Program-made: the position numbers and the translations under genes | Assembly (NCBI GenBank): GCA_030248295.1 | Contig: JASANH010001652.1 | Coordinates: forward strand, 248,001 to 312,000 | Length of the DNA: 64,000 nt | Direction of reading: 5' to 3' | From: Mesodorylaimus sp. YZB2_4 | Lineage: Eukaryota; Nematoda; Enoplea; Dorylaimida; Dorylaimidae | Part shown: one piece after another, positions 1-10,715 of the stretch | Numbering within the stretch: the stretch's first letter is position 1 | Layout: each line of letters begins with the position of its first letter | The notes under the pieces: model-generated | Databases searched by the model: none | What the model saw: the letters and a program-made list of their open reading frames with translations, nothing else | What the model was told of the DNA's origin: nothing

Positions 1-594
1 CCAGACATGATGAATAGACGAAGAGTCATCCAACGGTTGGCCAGGTGTGTGTTGTCTGGCAAGGAGGAACAAGAATGATCACAATCTGAATCACCATGCG
101 AACCCTATCATTCACAATTACACATGTTTTGTGTGCAACGAGCGAAAAAGGCTACAAAATTTTAGGCTGAACTGTACTCGATTCTGTTAGTCGAATTCTT
201 TACATGTCGATGACTCATGCATTCTATTCGGTGAGTCATCGGAGACGTGCGTTATCAGAAACCAAAATCTGAAACCTAATTTTACACACCCTGTGCAATA
301 CTGTTTCTAACCAAATATTCGAGCAGAAGCTCAATTGTCGTCAGTCCCTCCTCCAGGCTGTTTCGGTTTGAAGGAGGCCCGCCCTCAATTAGGCTCCGCG
401 CCAGTATGGCCGCCTATGGCTATGGAATTGGGTCCTCACTTACGCATCCCCATCGAAAACGTTTCTGATATTATTAGCGACTGTGTACCTTTTTGAGAAA
501 GGGTGCAGAAAAAGGAGGGTAAAGAAGAGAGAAACAATGTAATTGACTGGTCGTGAATGTGCACATAGTACTGTACTATCCATCGGTTGCTAAA

Positions 595-690
595 GCCCAA
601 GGTTGATGCGATGCGATACTTTTCGGTGAACTGACGATGTGAAAAGGTGCCTTAAACGTCGCATCGCATCAAACTATGTATGCTTCCAGC
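595..690. repeat. MITE-like palindromic repeat, copy 1
   Basis: This is the reverse complement of a repeat at 38127-38275. Both carry short tandem GATGCG/GCATCG blocks at the ends and share a core that reads AACTGAC-atgt-AAAAGGTGCCT in this orientation. The ends are inverted copies of each other, so the unit can fold back on itself. No coding capacity. This copy is shorter at its left end. Confidence 0.7.
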
Positions 691-711
691 TTAAAACTCG
701 AAAACCGCTGA

Positions 712-992
712 CAGTTTTGAATTCCCGCCAATTTTTGTACTAGAAAACGATATACAGGATATCAACGAAATGTGCGCTCGGACCGATTTCGTTCGATAAA
801 ACTGGAGACCACGGATTTTGTAAATACAGCCAGTAAATCTGTGCTGGAGACAGGGGGAAGTTTTTCGGAAAACCATTGTTTGCATCCATGTTCTTTCCCT
901 TATCGGTAGGTCGGTGCGCACACTACGTTACCCTGATCCTCAAACACTTTGTAGCACAAAAATTGATCAGGATTGGCGGGAATTCAAAACTT
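712..992. mobile_element. MITE-like element with terminal inverted repeats
   Basis: The left end (712 onward) reads AGTTTTGAATTCCCGCCAAT and the right end (to 992) is its reverse complement, so a block of about 280 bp is bounded by inverted repeats of about 20 bp. The right copy carries roughly 10 extra bases before the next shared block (ATTTTTGT). There is no transposase frame inside, so this is a non-autonomous DNA element. A related GCGGGAAATTCAAAAC half-site recurs near 1679. Confidence 0.65.
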
Positions 993-2126
993 GTGCGCGG
1001 TCTATGTTGGATAATGGATTTGAGTGCCTGATTTAGGAAATGGAAACACCAGGTCACTGGCAGAACTCCCATCGCGGATCTGGACAGCTCGCTTGAAGTT
1101 TCTGTCCTGGTAGAAGCCATCTGTGTTTCAAAGGGACCCTTCTCATCATCAGCTGAAGACACGTCGCTTACGCCGAAGAATGATTGGGCAATAAATTACC
1201 AGCACCAAGATATTGCTGGACCACGCATCCTTGCTTCTGTTACCACATACAGTATACTTAAATAATGCCCGCGGGGGGGGGGGGGACCAGCACGGATACC
1301 CTTGCAGAGCATAAAATTCGCTCAGCAGAGTGTCTTCCATTCTGTACTACTTTTCTATGACACATACAGCAGATCAACCCCATGGAGGCTGGGTCACGGC
1401 AAGCACATTAATACTGTCACAGCGCACAGTGTTACACACCCCAACGCAAACTGTTTGAGGGTAAAAAATTATACAGTAAACCGAATGGGTCCTAGCAGGG
1501 GAAGCTAAGGGGGCTAAACGAGGAGGTGGTTGCAAGCGAGGTTGAAGTCGACGACAAGCCTGATTGGAGGCAACATCGACGCCTGCTTGGCCGAACAGGA
1601 AATGGTAGAGCTCGACGTTGCACTGTTACGTGCTTTGTTGTGTTCTCATTGTAAAGTGACCTACTTATAGCATATGAAGCGGGAAATTCAAAACTTATCA
1701 CCCTGGATCACGTATAACTTGCTAGAAGATAATATTAAAGAACTTTCTCAGCCAATTTTCTTCAAAGAACCCGTTTACAATTCATATCTGCATGTATTTC
1801 TAATTCTAGCGCATTTTATGCCGAATAAATTCAATTTCTAGGCGCGTTGGTCATAACTGTATTTATTGAATTACTCAACGGATCTAAATAAAATTTTATC
1901 TATTAGGCCTTACATTCACAGTAGAACACTTTAAATTTTGTAAAAAATGCTTGATTGTTGAGAAGTAAAGTCAATTAGAAAATAAACACTTTCACTGTTA
2001 TTTATGCCGCCATTCAGTTTTTGAAAGTGAAAGTAATAAAACCTGTGCAGTTCTTCACGCTCGTTCAATTGAGCCTATTGCAATTTAAAAAGGATGCACA
2101 GTTATCGCTAGACACCGGATCAGGTC

Positions 2127-2152
2127 GGGTTCAACCCGATCGGGTTGAACCC
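2127..2152. repeat. 26-bp perfect palindrome in a dispersed repeat
   Basis: The arm GGGTTCAACCCGA is followed directly by its reverse complement. The flank before it (GACACCGGATCAGGTCGG) recurs inverted near 52670-52700, so this is the tip of a dispersed repeat family. A C-run follows at about 2151-2176. Confidence 0.7.
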
Positions 2153-4763
2153 CCCCCACCCCGAACCCCCCCCCCCCAAAATCCCGCGGGGTTCCCCCCA
2201 CACTCTATAAAAGTTGAAGTTTCTCGCGATAAAAAAACAGTCACAAATGATCAGAACGTGGTGGCCTTGGTCTAAAGGTGACTGTGAGAAAATATGAGAT
2301 GGAGACATCAAAAGCACGCGAATCTCAATCTTTTGTTATTCCCCAGTTATCCTTAGTAAATGCAATAACGTTCTTTCATATTTCCCACAATAGTGGCCAA
2401 ATAATTTTTTAAAAACCTTACATATAAAAGCGAGTAGGGTCTGTCCACTGGAGACAAGATTTAACCAATCCGAATAATAGGCGTGAAAAATAGAGACAAC
2501 TCTGTCATAACGTCCGGAGTCTGAGACAGCTTATCCTTGGCTAAACAAAGAAATACCTAAATATATATGAGCCCCAGGCTAGAGTTGCATCTAGTCTTCA
2601 CAAAAGATATTGCTTACAAAGTCATATTGTGCTGGACATTAGCTCCTGTCAGAACCTCCACTACTGATGGAGGGGTGTGAGGGTACCTATCACTTTTGGA
2701 CACAGTAAGCTGTTCTGCAATACTAACATGGATAGTGGTCAAGGGGGCTATTATTGGTACATATTTGGTGTTTGGGTACAGAAATATACTGCTCTTCCAG
2801 CCAAGCATACCCAGGGAGTTATGTCATATTCAGGAATCAAATGTGATTGTAGATACTCCTAGGACCTGCTAAAAGCTATCAATTCCTTCTTATGTTAGAG
2901 TATGGCTCGTCCCACCCATTCATCAGAGTTGACAATAATCTTTATGAGAACTCTCACATTTGGACCTCCCTTTGCAGAAATTACTCAGAAAAATTTGTCA
3001 TTCTCACAGCTTACAATTCGTCTCACATTCTTGGAAATTACGCAGAATGAGAACGCGGAATGAAAGACTTTGTGCATGCACTCATGAAGCATATACTGCA
3101 AATCCTGGAGTCGAACAACTATGAAAAGGTTTCTGTGCTTGCTAATAGAAGTAACTTGCAAAATTTCTGCATTTTTGACCCGTTTGACACGATCTTTAAA
3201 AAAAGTGACCCGACCCGATTTTGACCCGACCCGACCCAACCCGACCCGACCCGAGAGTACCTGACCCGATCCGAGGTTAGTTATCGCGAATTGACGATCT
3301 GTCTGACGAAGAATACTGCATTCTCGACACTTGACACTGCTCTGGCAGCCAATACATATAAACGTGCTGCTGGCCGTGCCTCGTCATTCCGACTGACTGC
3401 TCGTTCACGAGTGATGGCCTTGGCTGCACAAATGTGGGTCTTGTTGCCCACGCCTGCTGGTCTCGTTGCTGGCCACTTTCCAGCTGCACCACGGGGAGGT
3501 CGTGGTGCAGCTGGAGACTGGTCTCCGGATCAGGCCAACGTCGCACAAGAAAGAAGAGCGGCTGTTGTGGCAGACAAGGCGAGAGGCAAGCTCATTCTAT
3601 GCCAGACCGACCCACAATGATTACCGTTTCAGATACCATATTTAAGGCACAAACTGCTATGGCCATGAACCAGCGGCAACTACATACGTCGAACCGATTG
3701 GTCAGACACGAGGTGAGTAATCTCTGTCTGATCGCACTCTTTCCCGCATTCTGAACAAGCATTGGTTTTCAGAAACGAAATCGAAGAGGATGAACTGTTG
3801 CTAAACGACTACTGCCTCTCATCGGTTATGCGTCGACCAGCACAAACTGACAATGAAACGTGCGAATGAATCTCAATGGCCAGGCCGCAAACAATAAATC
3901 CAGCTCCAACCCTCCTGTCGATCGATGGACATCTTGGGGGACTGCGATCGCCAGGTGACAGCCAGTGATCTCGATCGTGATAACTTGTGTGCTGAGTATC
4001 TGATGATACTGGTCACCTTCATGCTGTGCCCGTGCACGTGTCCGTTGGGCTCCTACGAGAATGTTGGGTCACAGGGGCGATGGGGAGAGTGGGAGCCGCC
4101 TTGAGTGAGATGCGCGTCACCTTGCGAGGTAAAGGCGATCACGCTGCCATGAGGTCATAAATTTGGGCATAATTGCAAAATGCTCAAATAAAAGAGCGTG
4201 GAAACCTGCACGAGTCGCTTCAGTTTGACTTTTGAAAACTGTATAGCGGCACAAATAAGTGTAAGTGCTTATTTTCTAATTGACCTTACTTCTAAAAAAT
4301 CAGGCATTTCTGACCTACTGTGAGTGTAAGGCGGAGTGGATGTGCACATAAAATTTTTTGTGGATTTCTTTATTATTAGTGGAAATGAATCAGTGAATAC
4401 ATTTTGGACTACGCGCCGGCATTCAGAGCTTATTCGGTAGAAAATGAACCATCAGAAATACACAGTACACATGAATTGTATTTGGGTACTTTGCGATAAA
4501 TTTGTGGATAAAATATTTAAATATTATTCCAAGGCCAGGAATGCATGACTACAACAATCAGGGTGTCACAATTTAAATTTCCCGCCTCCTCCCCGACATT
4601 CTAGCCACTTTACACTGAAGGAAACCAATAGGCGTTGTGAATGGCGGTGGGCAGCCGGTTTTGCATAGAGTTCGGGAGCCAATTACGTAGAAAATGACTT
4701 TGCTGCCAGTGATATCTGGACCTCACCATGATCGTCATGATCAAGATTACCGATACGATTTCT

Positions 4764-4845
4764 TGCGAGGACCAGCACACACAGCACCTTCCGCCTGCGT
4801 GTCTCCACTAGGAGCACCTGCACTCGAGGGCACCGGCACGGGCTA
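4764..4845 (-). repeat. Fragment of a tRNA-derived SINE (family 2)
   Basis: The stretch GGACCAGCACACACAGCA through the CTCCACTAGGAGCACCTGCA block matches the left, tRNA-distal part of the longer copies at 25486-25865 and 52105-52512. The tRNA-like head is absent here. Orientation follows the full copies, where the polymerase III promoter lies on the minus strand. Confidence 0.7.
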
Positions 4846-5281
4846 CCTCATACCTTTTTATGCAATGGCGAGTGGGCTCTGAACTTACGATCAGTCAATG
4901 GTTGGACAGCCTAGACCGTCAACTTGTCTGGCTCCATTTGGAGCGCGCTTCGACAGCACCAAACCGTCGATGCACACACCAATGCACACAAGAATAAAGG
5001 CCTTCTTTCAATCTCACGTCCCTCTCTCTTCTGCCTTCTTCTCTTCCCCTTTGTCCTTTCTGCAACGATAGGTACTCTGCTGTCACGGGTTGGTGATCCA
5101 CATCAACACGCTGTAGCGATAAACCTATATTCCCGAAACTTAACTTTACCCAACGCCTTTCCTGTGCGCGAAATTTCAGCGCAATATTTTCGCATCGATT
5201 GTTATCTTGTCTTGCTGTCTCCGTGAATTTTTCCGTCGAAATGGAAATCTAAAGTTGTTGATACGCCCGTTATTTTGTGTT

Positions 5282-5596
5282 ATGACCTCAGCAATATCTC
5301 GATCTTCGTGGCTTCGTCTTTATAAAAATCTGTTTTCCGAAGCCGTTAAATTAACCAACTACAATTATCGAGAATACGCTAAACGTCGAATTCGTGATCA
5401 TTTTCGCGCTAATTCGGGCGAAAAAGATCAAGCCAAATTACGATCTCTTTACGAATTCGGCAATCGCGAATTGGTTTCGTTAAAAAGGCAAGCGACTTTG
5501 ATTCAATTGTACGCCGCTCCCAAACTGATTATCGAAAATCTGGCGTTGGGCGAAAAAGTATCGATCGAATTAGGAAAAATTGGTAAAACCGCCTAA
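5282..5596 (+). CDS. LYRM4: LYR-motif protein LYRM4/ISD11, iron-sulfur cluster assembly subunit
   Basis: The 104-residue protein matches LYRM4 (ISD11), the small mitochondrial partner that stabilises cysteine desulfurase NFS1 and binds acyl-carrier protein. The LYR tripeptide sits in LRLYKNLF (residues 11-18). It is followed by the family block NYNYREYAKRRIRDHFR (about 26-42), and QLYAAPKLIIEN (about 75-86) matches the conserved QLY..KLIIEN of the family. I chose the ATG at 5282 because homology begins there; an in-frame ATG at 5207 adds 25 unrelated residues. Human ISD11 is about 91 residues, and the extra length here is a C-terminal tail. No intron. MNAT1 starts 32 bp after the stop on the same strand, so the two may be co-transcribed. 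Wobble positions are A/T-rich compared with the neighbouring oxidase gene. Confidence 0.93.
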   Translation: MTSAISRSSWLRLYKNLFSEAVKLTNYNYREYAKRRIRDHFRANSGEKDQAKLRSLYEFGNRELVSLKRQATLIQLYAAPKLIIENLALGEKVSIELGKIGKTA

Positions 5597-5628
5597 TTTT
5601 TCGAGGGATTTAAAAAACTACGTCAAAA

Positions 5629-6552
5629 ATGCGTGCATGTCCGAAATGTAAATCGAACGATTATAATAACAAGACTTTCGTTTTGATGATCAACGAATGC
5701 GGTCATTCGTTATGTAAGAAATGCGTAGAAAATCTATTCGTTCGCCAATCAGCCCCTTGTCCGACTTGCGGTCGTACTTTGAAGAAATCATCGTTTTGGG
5801 AACAAACATTCGATGATCCAATGGTAGCTAAGGAAGTTTATATTCGAAAAAAATTAGGAAAAATTTTCAATTTGAAGGAAGATGATTTTCCGAATTTACG
5901 TTCTTATAACGATTATTTAGAGCAAATTGAATCTTACGTTTTCAATTTAACGAACGAAATCAACGTGGATGATACTAAACGTCAAATCGATGAATTTCAA
6001 CGTCAAAACGAAGATCAAATAGCAAAAAATCGAAATCGAAAAAGTAAAGATGACGAATGGATTCAGCGAATGTTAAACGAAGAAGAAAAGCGACGAGCTC
6101 ATCTTCAGTCCACGGATTTCTTATCAATTCCCGAAAATAAACCGGAGAAGAAAGGCGTAGAAGAAATGCGCGCTTTAATGGCCGAATTCATGTCGTCCGA
6201 TGTTCCAGCCGAATTTATAGTCAATGATAAAAAACGGCAACAATATTTAGCCAAAAAGGAAGCTGAAGAACAAGAAAAACAACAAAAAGAAAATTTGGGA
6301 CGATTGAAAGGTCGTAAGCACGAACAACAACAAATCGTGCCGTTATCGGCCATCAGCGAAGGCGAGCAGTACTCGTATCAACAATTTGTATTCGACTCGA
6401 ACGGGCCTCCAGTACCGTCTATTCCCGAATTGGCATCGTTGGGTTACCTGAAACACATCCGCGCCGCCTCCATCTGGCAACTGGCTGGCGGATACCACGA
6501 ATCGTTGGGTTGTTATAAGGCCTTGTGTGAAGCGCATTGCGATTTATTTTGA
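5629..6552 (+). CDS. MNAT1: CDK-activating kinase assembly factor MAT1 (TFIIH subunit)
   Basis: The 307-residue protein has the full MAT1 layout, close to human length (309). An N-terminal C3HC4 RING finger has zinc ligands C4, C7, C24, H26, C29, C32, C44 and C47. The conserved RTLKKSSFWEQTFDDP block follows, then a long charged helical region with DDEWIQRMLNEEEKRR (about 140-156), and a hydrophobic C-terminal part ending in AGGYHESLGCYKALCEAHC. In the family, MAT1 joins CDK7 to cyclin H and anchors this kinase to TFIIH in the nucleus; the C-terminal part is the activating segment. The gene is intronless, unusual for an animal MNAT1. It lies 32 bp downstream of LYRM4 and converges on the oxidase gene, whose stop is only about 230 bp away. 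Codon use is A/T-rich at third positions. Confidence 0.95.
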   Translation: MRACPKCKSNDYNNKTFVLMINECGHSLCKKCVENLFVRQSAPCPTCGRTLKKSSFWEQTFDDPMVAKEVYIRKKLGKIFNLKEDDFPNLRSYNDYLEQIESYVFNLTNEINVDDTKRQIDEFQRQNEDQIAKNRNRKSKDDEWIQRMLNEEEKRRAHLQSTDFLSIPENKPEKKGVEEMRALMAEFMSSDVPAEFIVNDKKRQQYLAKKEAEEQEKQQKENLGRLKGRKHEQQQIVPLSAISEGEQYSYQQFVFDSNGPPVPSIPELASLGYLKHIRAASIWQLAGGYHESLGCYKALCEAHCDLF

Positions 6553-6657
6553 GCATGCTAATACGGGAGGAAAAGAGGAAATGCAATGTTCTATAATTAT
6601 TCTGACCATTTTGTGCTTTGATTAGGTTTAACTAATTTTGAAGTTGTCTTTAAGTGA

Positions 6658-6663
6658 TTTATT
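6658..6663 (-). terminator. Poly(A) signal of the D-amino-acid oxidase gene
   Basis: AATAAA on the minus strand, about 120 bp beyond the oxidase stop codon and close to the end of the convergent MNAT1 gene. Position and spacing fit a normal cleavage signal; no cleavage site can be shown. Confidence 0.6.
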
Positions 6664-6782
6664 GAGGGAGTGCATAGAAATTCATCGAATCTGGTAACTT
6701 AAGTAATCAATCGTCGGCAATCACACCCAAGTAGGTACAGTAGCTTGACTAGTAATCAACACTAGGGTCAAGGATGAAGCGA

Positions 6783-9106
6783 TCACAATCTGGATTTCAT
6801 TCGCAGTTGTTCATTGAGCAATCGATTGACGTGGATTGCACTGCCCCAGCTCAACGTGACGCCGTTACCACCGTGACCGTAATTGTGGATTATCTAAATT
6901 AGGAACCTGCATTGCCGCATTCGTAGTGATCGAAATAGGCTTACTGGAGTCGATCCATTTCCTGTTTTTAAAACTTCAATTTCCAGTCGTGGCTGTGGTC
7001 GATGCGGTCGAAGGCCGACCCAGGTTTCCTTGAAGGCGGCCCTCTGAAATGAGTGTTTAGAGGTGAGGGACGGGGGGGGGGCGGGGCGATGGCGTACTTT
7101 GAGCGATGGCATGATTTGGTAACAACGATCCAGGATTTCCTGGCGTTCACTCTGGTCCACTTCCATTTTCCAAGAACTCTCTTGGCGGACTGTGCCGAGG
7201 AAGATGCCATCCAGGCTGCAATAGGAATGGATGACGTGGGGTGTGTCTGGGCAAGAAGATCGAGACTGACTGCAGTTTTGACCTCAAGCAGATCTCTCAT
7301 GAAAGGGTTGGTAATGCGTGCATGTTCACCAGACAGCACGAAGGAGTTCGACCCCACCTCACCTGGACATAAAGCAGTGCGCGTGTGGAATATGGAGCCA
7401 GCTGATCCATGGGATGCAGTGATCCCATGCAGACGCAGGAGGGAATACGGCTGACAAAACCTCCGACTGGAGCAAGGCGGCTTGGTTGATGTTTCCCAGC
7501 CAGAGGAGATCGATTACTTTCTCACACTCGCCATGGCCTTCCAGGCACGTGGGCTACTCAGCGCGCATCCCCCAGTGGCAAGTGGGTATCGTACGTCAAC
7601 AGGCGACTTACCCAGGTATCATAAACGTCATGCTGTCGTGGCAAAGGAGGAAATGTTTGATCCAGGACGCCGAGACCTGAAGCAGTGGATACAGCACGGT
7701 CACCTGATGCACGGGACAGGATAAACTTACGTTGACAGTGATGCCCCTGACTGGCACGACACTCTCATCCGGCACCAGGCGTCGGGCACCGAGCCCAGTG
7801 CAGTTGATCAGTAGATCGAATCGATCCGACAGCTAGTACAGAATATTGGTCAAGGGAGCGAGACTGGGATTGTAGGTGCTTACATCAGTCAAATTGTTGA
7901 CCTGCTGTCTCTCGAATTTGCACCCGGCCAGTCGTGCACTGCAGATACACGTGTGCTGGCTCAAGCCAGAATCTGATCAGGGTCTAACTTACTGTTGGGC
8001 CAGCCAGGGCATGTAGTAATGGGTCTGAGTGATGGTAGCAGTGTAGAAGAACCCGTGCCTAGAGCACGGACTACCATGCAATGAGAGCAAGTGGAACTGG
8101 GCATCCCTACTTGAATGGGACAGTAAATATGTCCATTTCCGACTCGTCCAGCCATCTAAAATTGGCCACGATGTCACCGTAGTCCCGTTCCTATAAGACA
8201 GGTGCACATTCCTTGAACATGTGAGGGTGGCTATGCTCACCTGATCTTTGAGCCATGATATGTTATCACCCAGGCAATAGCCAGACACGAATTGAACGCC
8301 AGCCAACGGGCCGTCGGAGCTCTTGCATAGGCTCGTATAGTGCTCCCAACTGTCACGTGCCCATTGCCTAAAACCGGGTAGGCACTGGAGGCAAACGCAA
8401 GGCGAGGACACTGCAGATATTATCGATGGGGAACTAAACAACCTGCACCCTGAAACCGACAGACCGACCGACCGCCTAACCCACGTGGGTTTGGCGGTCG
8501 GTCGGTCTGTCAGCGGCCGGTGGGCGAGTGTTCGACTCGCGGGCTGGTAAATCATTTCGTGTAAAATGTGTCCCTTCACCCTCGAGTGCGCATAAGCGTT
8601 TGGATGTGGTAAAACATGAACATGAACATGACCTCTCGGAGGTTTCGTACGGGCCCCAACCCCATAATGCATGCTCCAACACCACGCCATCCAAACCGAA
8701 CCAATCCGCCTGCTTGGCAGGCACTTAAAAGTCGCTTCAGCCACGCACCAACAAGTCACACTTTATCACAGGCTCAGGTAAGCTCGGGCTATAATACAGG
8801 GCTTGGCGCAGAATTCGGAACATTTTTAATGCTCGAGGTCACCATTACCCAAACTTTAGCAATACTTATCGGTAGATCTCACATCCACGCTTCCTGAATC
8901 TCAACATGGTCATACTTGGTCACTGCACTGGGGACTTTCAGCGACGGCCTAAATAAGCCACCGGGCCCGTAACTAGTCGTCAGGGTAGTGTCCCGATCCG
9001 ATATGACAGTAATGTCCACATTCGGATGCTGCGTGGCCACGTGCAATGCGGATGACAATCCAACCACACCTCCACCAATCACACCTATGCGGTAATTCGA
9101 GGGCAT
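6783..9106 (-). CDS. DDO: D-aspartate oxidase / D-amino-acid oxidase, peroxisomal
   Basis: Ten exons join into 348 residues, the family's length: 9106-8883, 8367-8241, 8190-8111, 8058-7993, 7938-7884, 7832-7731, 7676-7612, 7215-7098, 7043-6945, 6893-6783. Nine introns are GT-AG and phases agree throughout. The FAD-binding GGGVVGLSSA lies near residues 9-18, NCTGLG and PVRG mark the mid region, and LGTVRQ matches the DDO block whose Arg helps bind the acidic substrate (DAO lacks it). VGLRPHRP carries the substrate-carboxylate Arg and YGHGGNG is the C-terminal dinucleotide motif. The last residues, SRL, form a type-1 peroxisomal signal. The enzyme oxidises D-amino acids to 2-oxo acids with ammonia and H2O2. 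The Arg in LGTVRQ favours D-aspartate, which is inference. An upstream in-frame ATG at 9163 would add 19 residues and is less likely. A MITE remnant lies in intron 7 and a long palindrome plus SINE in intron 2. Confidence 0.92.
7448..7580 (-). repeat. Remnant of TGTAACCAGC MITE in oxidase intron 7
   Basis: CTCCGACTGGAGCAAGGCG and GGTTGATGTTTCCCAGCC match the internal blocks of the MITE defined at 16530-16710, in reverse orientation. The termini are not clear. It fills much of the 396-bp intron between exons 7612-7676 and 7098-7215. Confidence 0.55.
8458..8511. repeat. 54-bp near-perfect palindrome
   Basis: The centre is CACGTG at 8482-8487. The left arm runs outward as ACCGACCGACCGCC blocks and the right arm as GGCGGTCGGTCGGT blocks, with 27 bp on each side and hardly any mismatch. 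It lies in intron 2 of the oxidase gene and abuts a tRNA-like SINE copy. It could extrude a cruciform or form a stable hairpin in pre-mRNA. Confidence 0.85.
8512..8625 (+). repeat. tRNA-derived SINE, family 1, partial copy
   Basis: A box-B-like GTTCGACTCGCGGGC is followed by AAATCATTT, a GTGTCCCTTCACCCTCGAGTG-like tail block, and repeated catgaa units. The same order is seen at 24295-24478 (reverse) and 38528-38660. Located in intron 2 of the oxidase gene. Confidence 0.65.
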
Positions 9107-9163
9107 CTTGAATTTTTCAAGGCTGAAGAGTCGTTGGGAAACGATCGGAAGAAATGCAAACAA

Positions 9164-10715
9164 TACGAGAAGCTTATAGTAAAGAAGCGGGGGTAAAAGT
9201 ATGATTCAGATATGAAGCGCGAGCCTGGCCAAGATATTATCTGCTCCATTATCAGACCAGCAGGCAGCTCGTGCTCGTGCTGGTGCATCAGGATGCATTA
9301 CCCCTGTTTACACTCGTCCAACAAGGGAAGCTAGTTATAGGCACATTTTGACAGCTGAAAAATACTAATTTTACGTATTAGTGCTGTCCTAAATCACAAC
9401 CTCGCCCTACATTGGGGTAAGTCTTCGATTAGCCTATATGGCAGAAGCTGTGAAACTGTTCTTGGCCGTTCTATTTGTTGCGATGCACTGCTACGAGTCT
9501 CTGGTTAGGACCTAACCCCATCCTCATGCTTTGCATACCAGTTGACTAGGCCTGCACTGGTCCCGCACTACTCTTGAAACAGTTTCTGTCGCTGACTAGA
9601 TAAAGTACAGCACCTATTTGGCTAATTTGGCTTTCCTAAAATCGCTCAGTGGGGCCCTTACAGAATTGTGCACAGTTTTGACTTTTGCCTCTGAAGGGCA
9701 TCTGGAATTCATGGAGTAGGGCAGTTGGTTCCGTGGGGAGGAGACATGGCAGCATAAGAATAGCTCCTGGGTGAGATGCGCTTCCTTCGCTATTGTTCGT
9801 CCCATCTGACATGGGCATGGGATGGTGGTGTGTAACCCACATCTATTGATGAAGGCCCGTGTTCACGTGTTGCAAGAGCACCCCCCTGGCGGGTTCCTGC
9901 ATCTGGCAACTGTAACCAGCATTCCTGCCAGTTGGAAGATCGATACTCCCGTGGCTGGGAGACGTCAACCGTGTCATTTGATGTTTCAGCTGGAGGCACG
10001 TACTTAGACATAGTCGAGAGACTTACCTTTCTCCAGTCGGACTTTTGTCCCACAGGCTTCGGTCTCTCATATCTCCCTCCGCCTGGGTGGGCTGATTACA
10101 CAACACATATATACGGCCGTTCAGGCCTGAGTGTCCGTCCAGCCGTGGTTCAACTCTCCTGTTGACTGTAGAATCCTCTCAATCCTGTTCGGACATTCAA
10201 GCCAGCCTCGAAGACTCCTCACGCGAATGTTCCATGATTGCAGTTTTGATGAGGAGTTAAACAGCAATAGAACCTCTGTCTCAGACCTCCATGACCCTCC
10301 CCTGCATACGAGAATTCGTAAGTGATGACTTACGGCATGCTCCGCTGGGTGTGTTCACAACTCCAGACCATCCGCTGAGGATTGGCATGGCAGCACTGCC
10401 ACTTGTTCTCGCCAACGTCTTTAGGCCCGCACAGCATTCTCTCTGCATTGCTACTGAACTCATATCCGCTCGTCCCCAGGTAGCAAAGGTCCATTACTTT
10501 ATTAAATGCATCTTCATTTACATTCGTCGCCCGTGGACATTTCTTGTTGAACCAAGATACCATTTCCAGCCAGTCTCATCCACCGTCGTAGAAAATAAAA
10601 GTCGAACGTAATAAAAAATGTTTCTGCTAAAGTGAGTGACAAAGGCTGCTGCATTCCTTCATGTACGGCTGTCTCTGATTCTGCCCCCCCCCCCCCCCAA
10701 CTGCGTCTGTTAATC
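9164..10715. other. Intergenic stretch with one intact MITE
   Basis: Apart from the MITE at 9911-10100 I see no supported gene. Cysteine-rich minus-strand frames near 10285-10560 could be an exon of an unrecognised gene, but no start, splice partner or domain can be shown. A pure C-run (about 10685-10698) lies just upstream of the receptor start at 10716. Confidence 0.5.
9911..10100 (+). mobile_element. TGTAACCAGC MITE, intact copy
   Basis: The element begins TGTAACCAGC and ends GCTGATTACA, an imperfect inverted repeat of 10 bp. CAAC occurs on both flanks (9907-9910 and 10101-10104), consistent with a 4-bp target duplication. The interior has the family's GACGTCAACC / TTTGATGTTTC hairpin and the CTCCAGTCGGA block. 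About 190 bp, no coding capacity. Confidence 0.75.

Larger units (their letters stand above)
1..4690. other. Gene-poor, repeat-rich stretch
   Basis: No protein with a recognisable domain is visible on either strand. The stretch holds two MITE-like elements (595-690 and 712-992), a G-run near 1267-1284, a 26-bp perfect palindrome at 2127-2152, an ACCCG-rich low-complexity patch (about 3178-3270) and a strong hairpin at 3480-3514 with 14-bp perfect arms. Open frames at 3291-3754 overlap the hairpin and a GC-rich patch, show no domain and have equally long frames on the other strand, so I do not call them genes. Confidence 0.6.

Noticed and set aside
3178-3270. ACCCG-rich stretch as a possible interstitial telomere or satellite
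   Set aside because: The unit is irregular (GACCCGACCC with insertions) and unlike known animal telomere repeats. It is better seen as low-complexity sequence related to the dispersed repeat at 2110-2152.
3291-3754. Overlapping plus and minus open frames of about 90-109 residues
   Set aside because: They cover a GC-rich patch with a strong hairpin (3480-3514). Frames on both strands are equally open, no domain or splice signal supports either, and composition is arginine/alanine-rich as expected from the DNA.
7989-8759. 256-residue minus-strand open frame
   Set aside because: It runs through several oxidase exons and introns and the palindrome. Only the pieces at 8241-8367 and 7993-8058 are in the oxidase frame. 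The continuous frame is accidental.
9790-10053. Apparent recurring peptide motif VDVSQPRE in several frames
   Set aside because: The same motif appears in translations of all MITE copies because of the conserved GACGTC/GGTTGATG hairpin. It is a DNA repeat, not a protein family.
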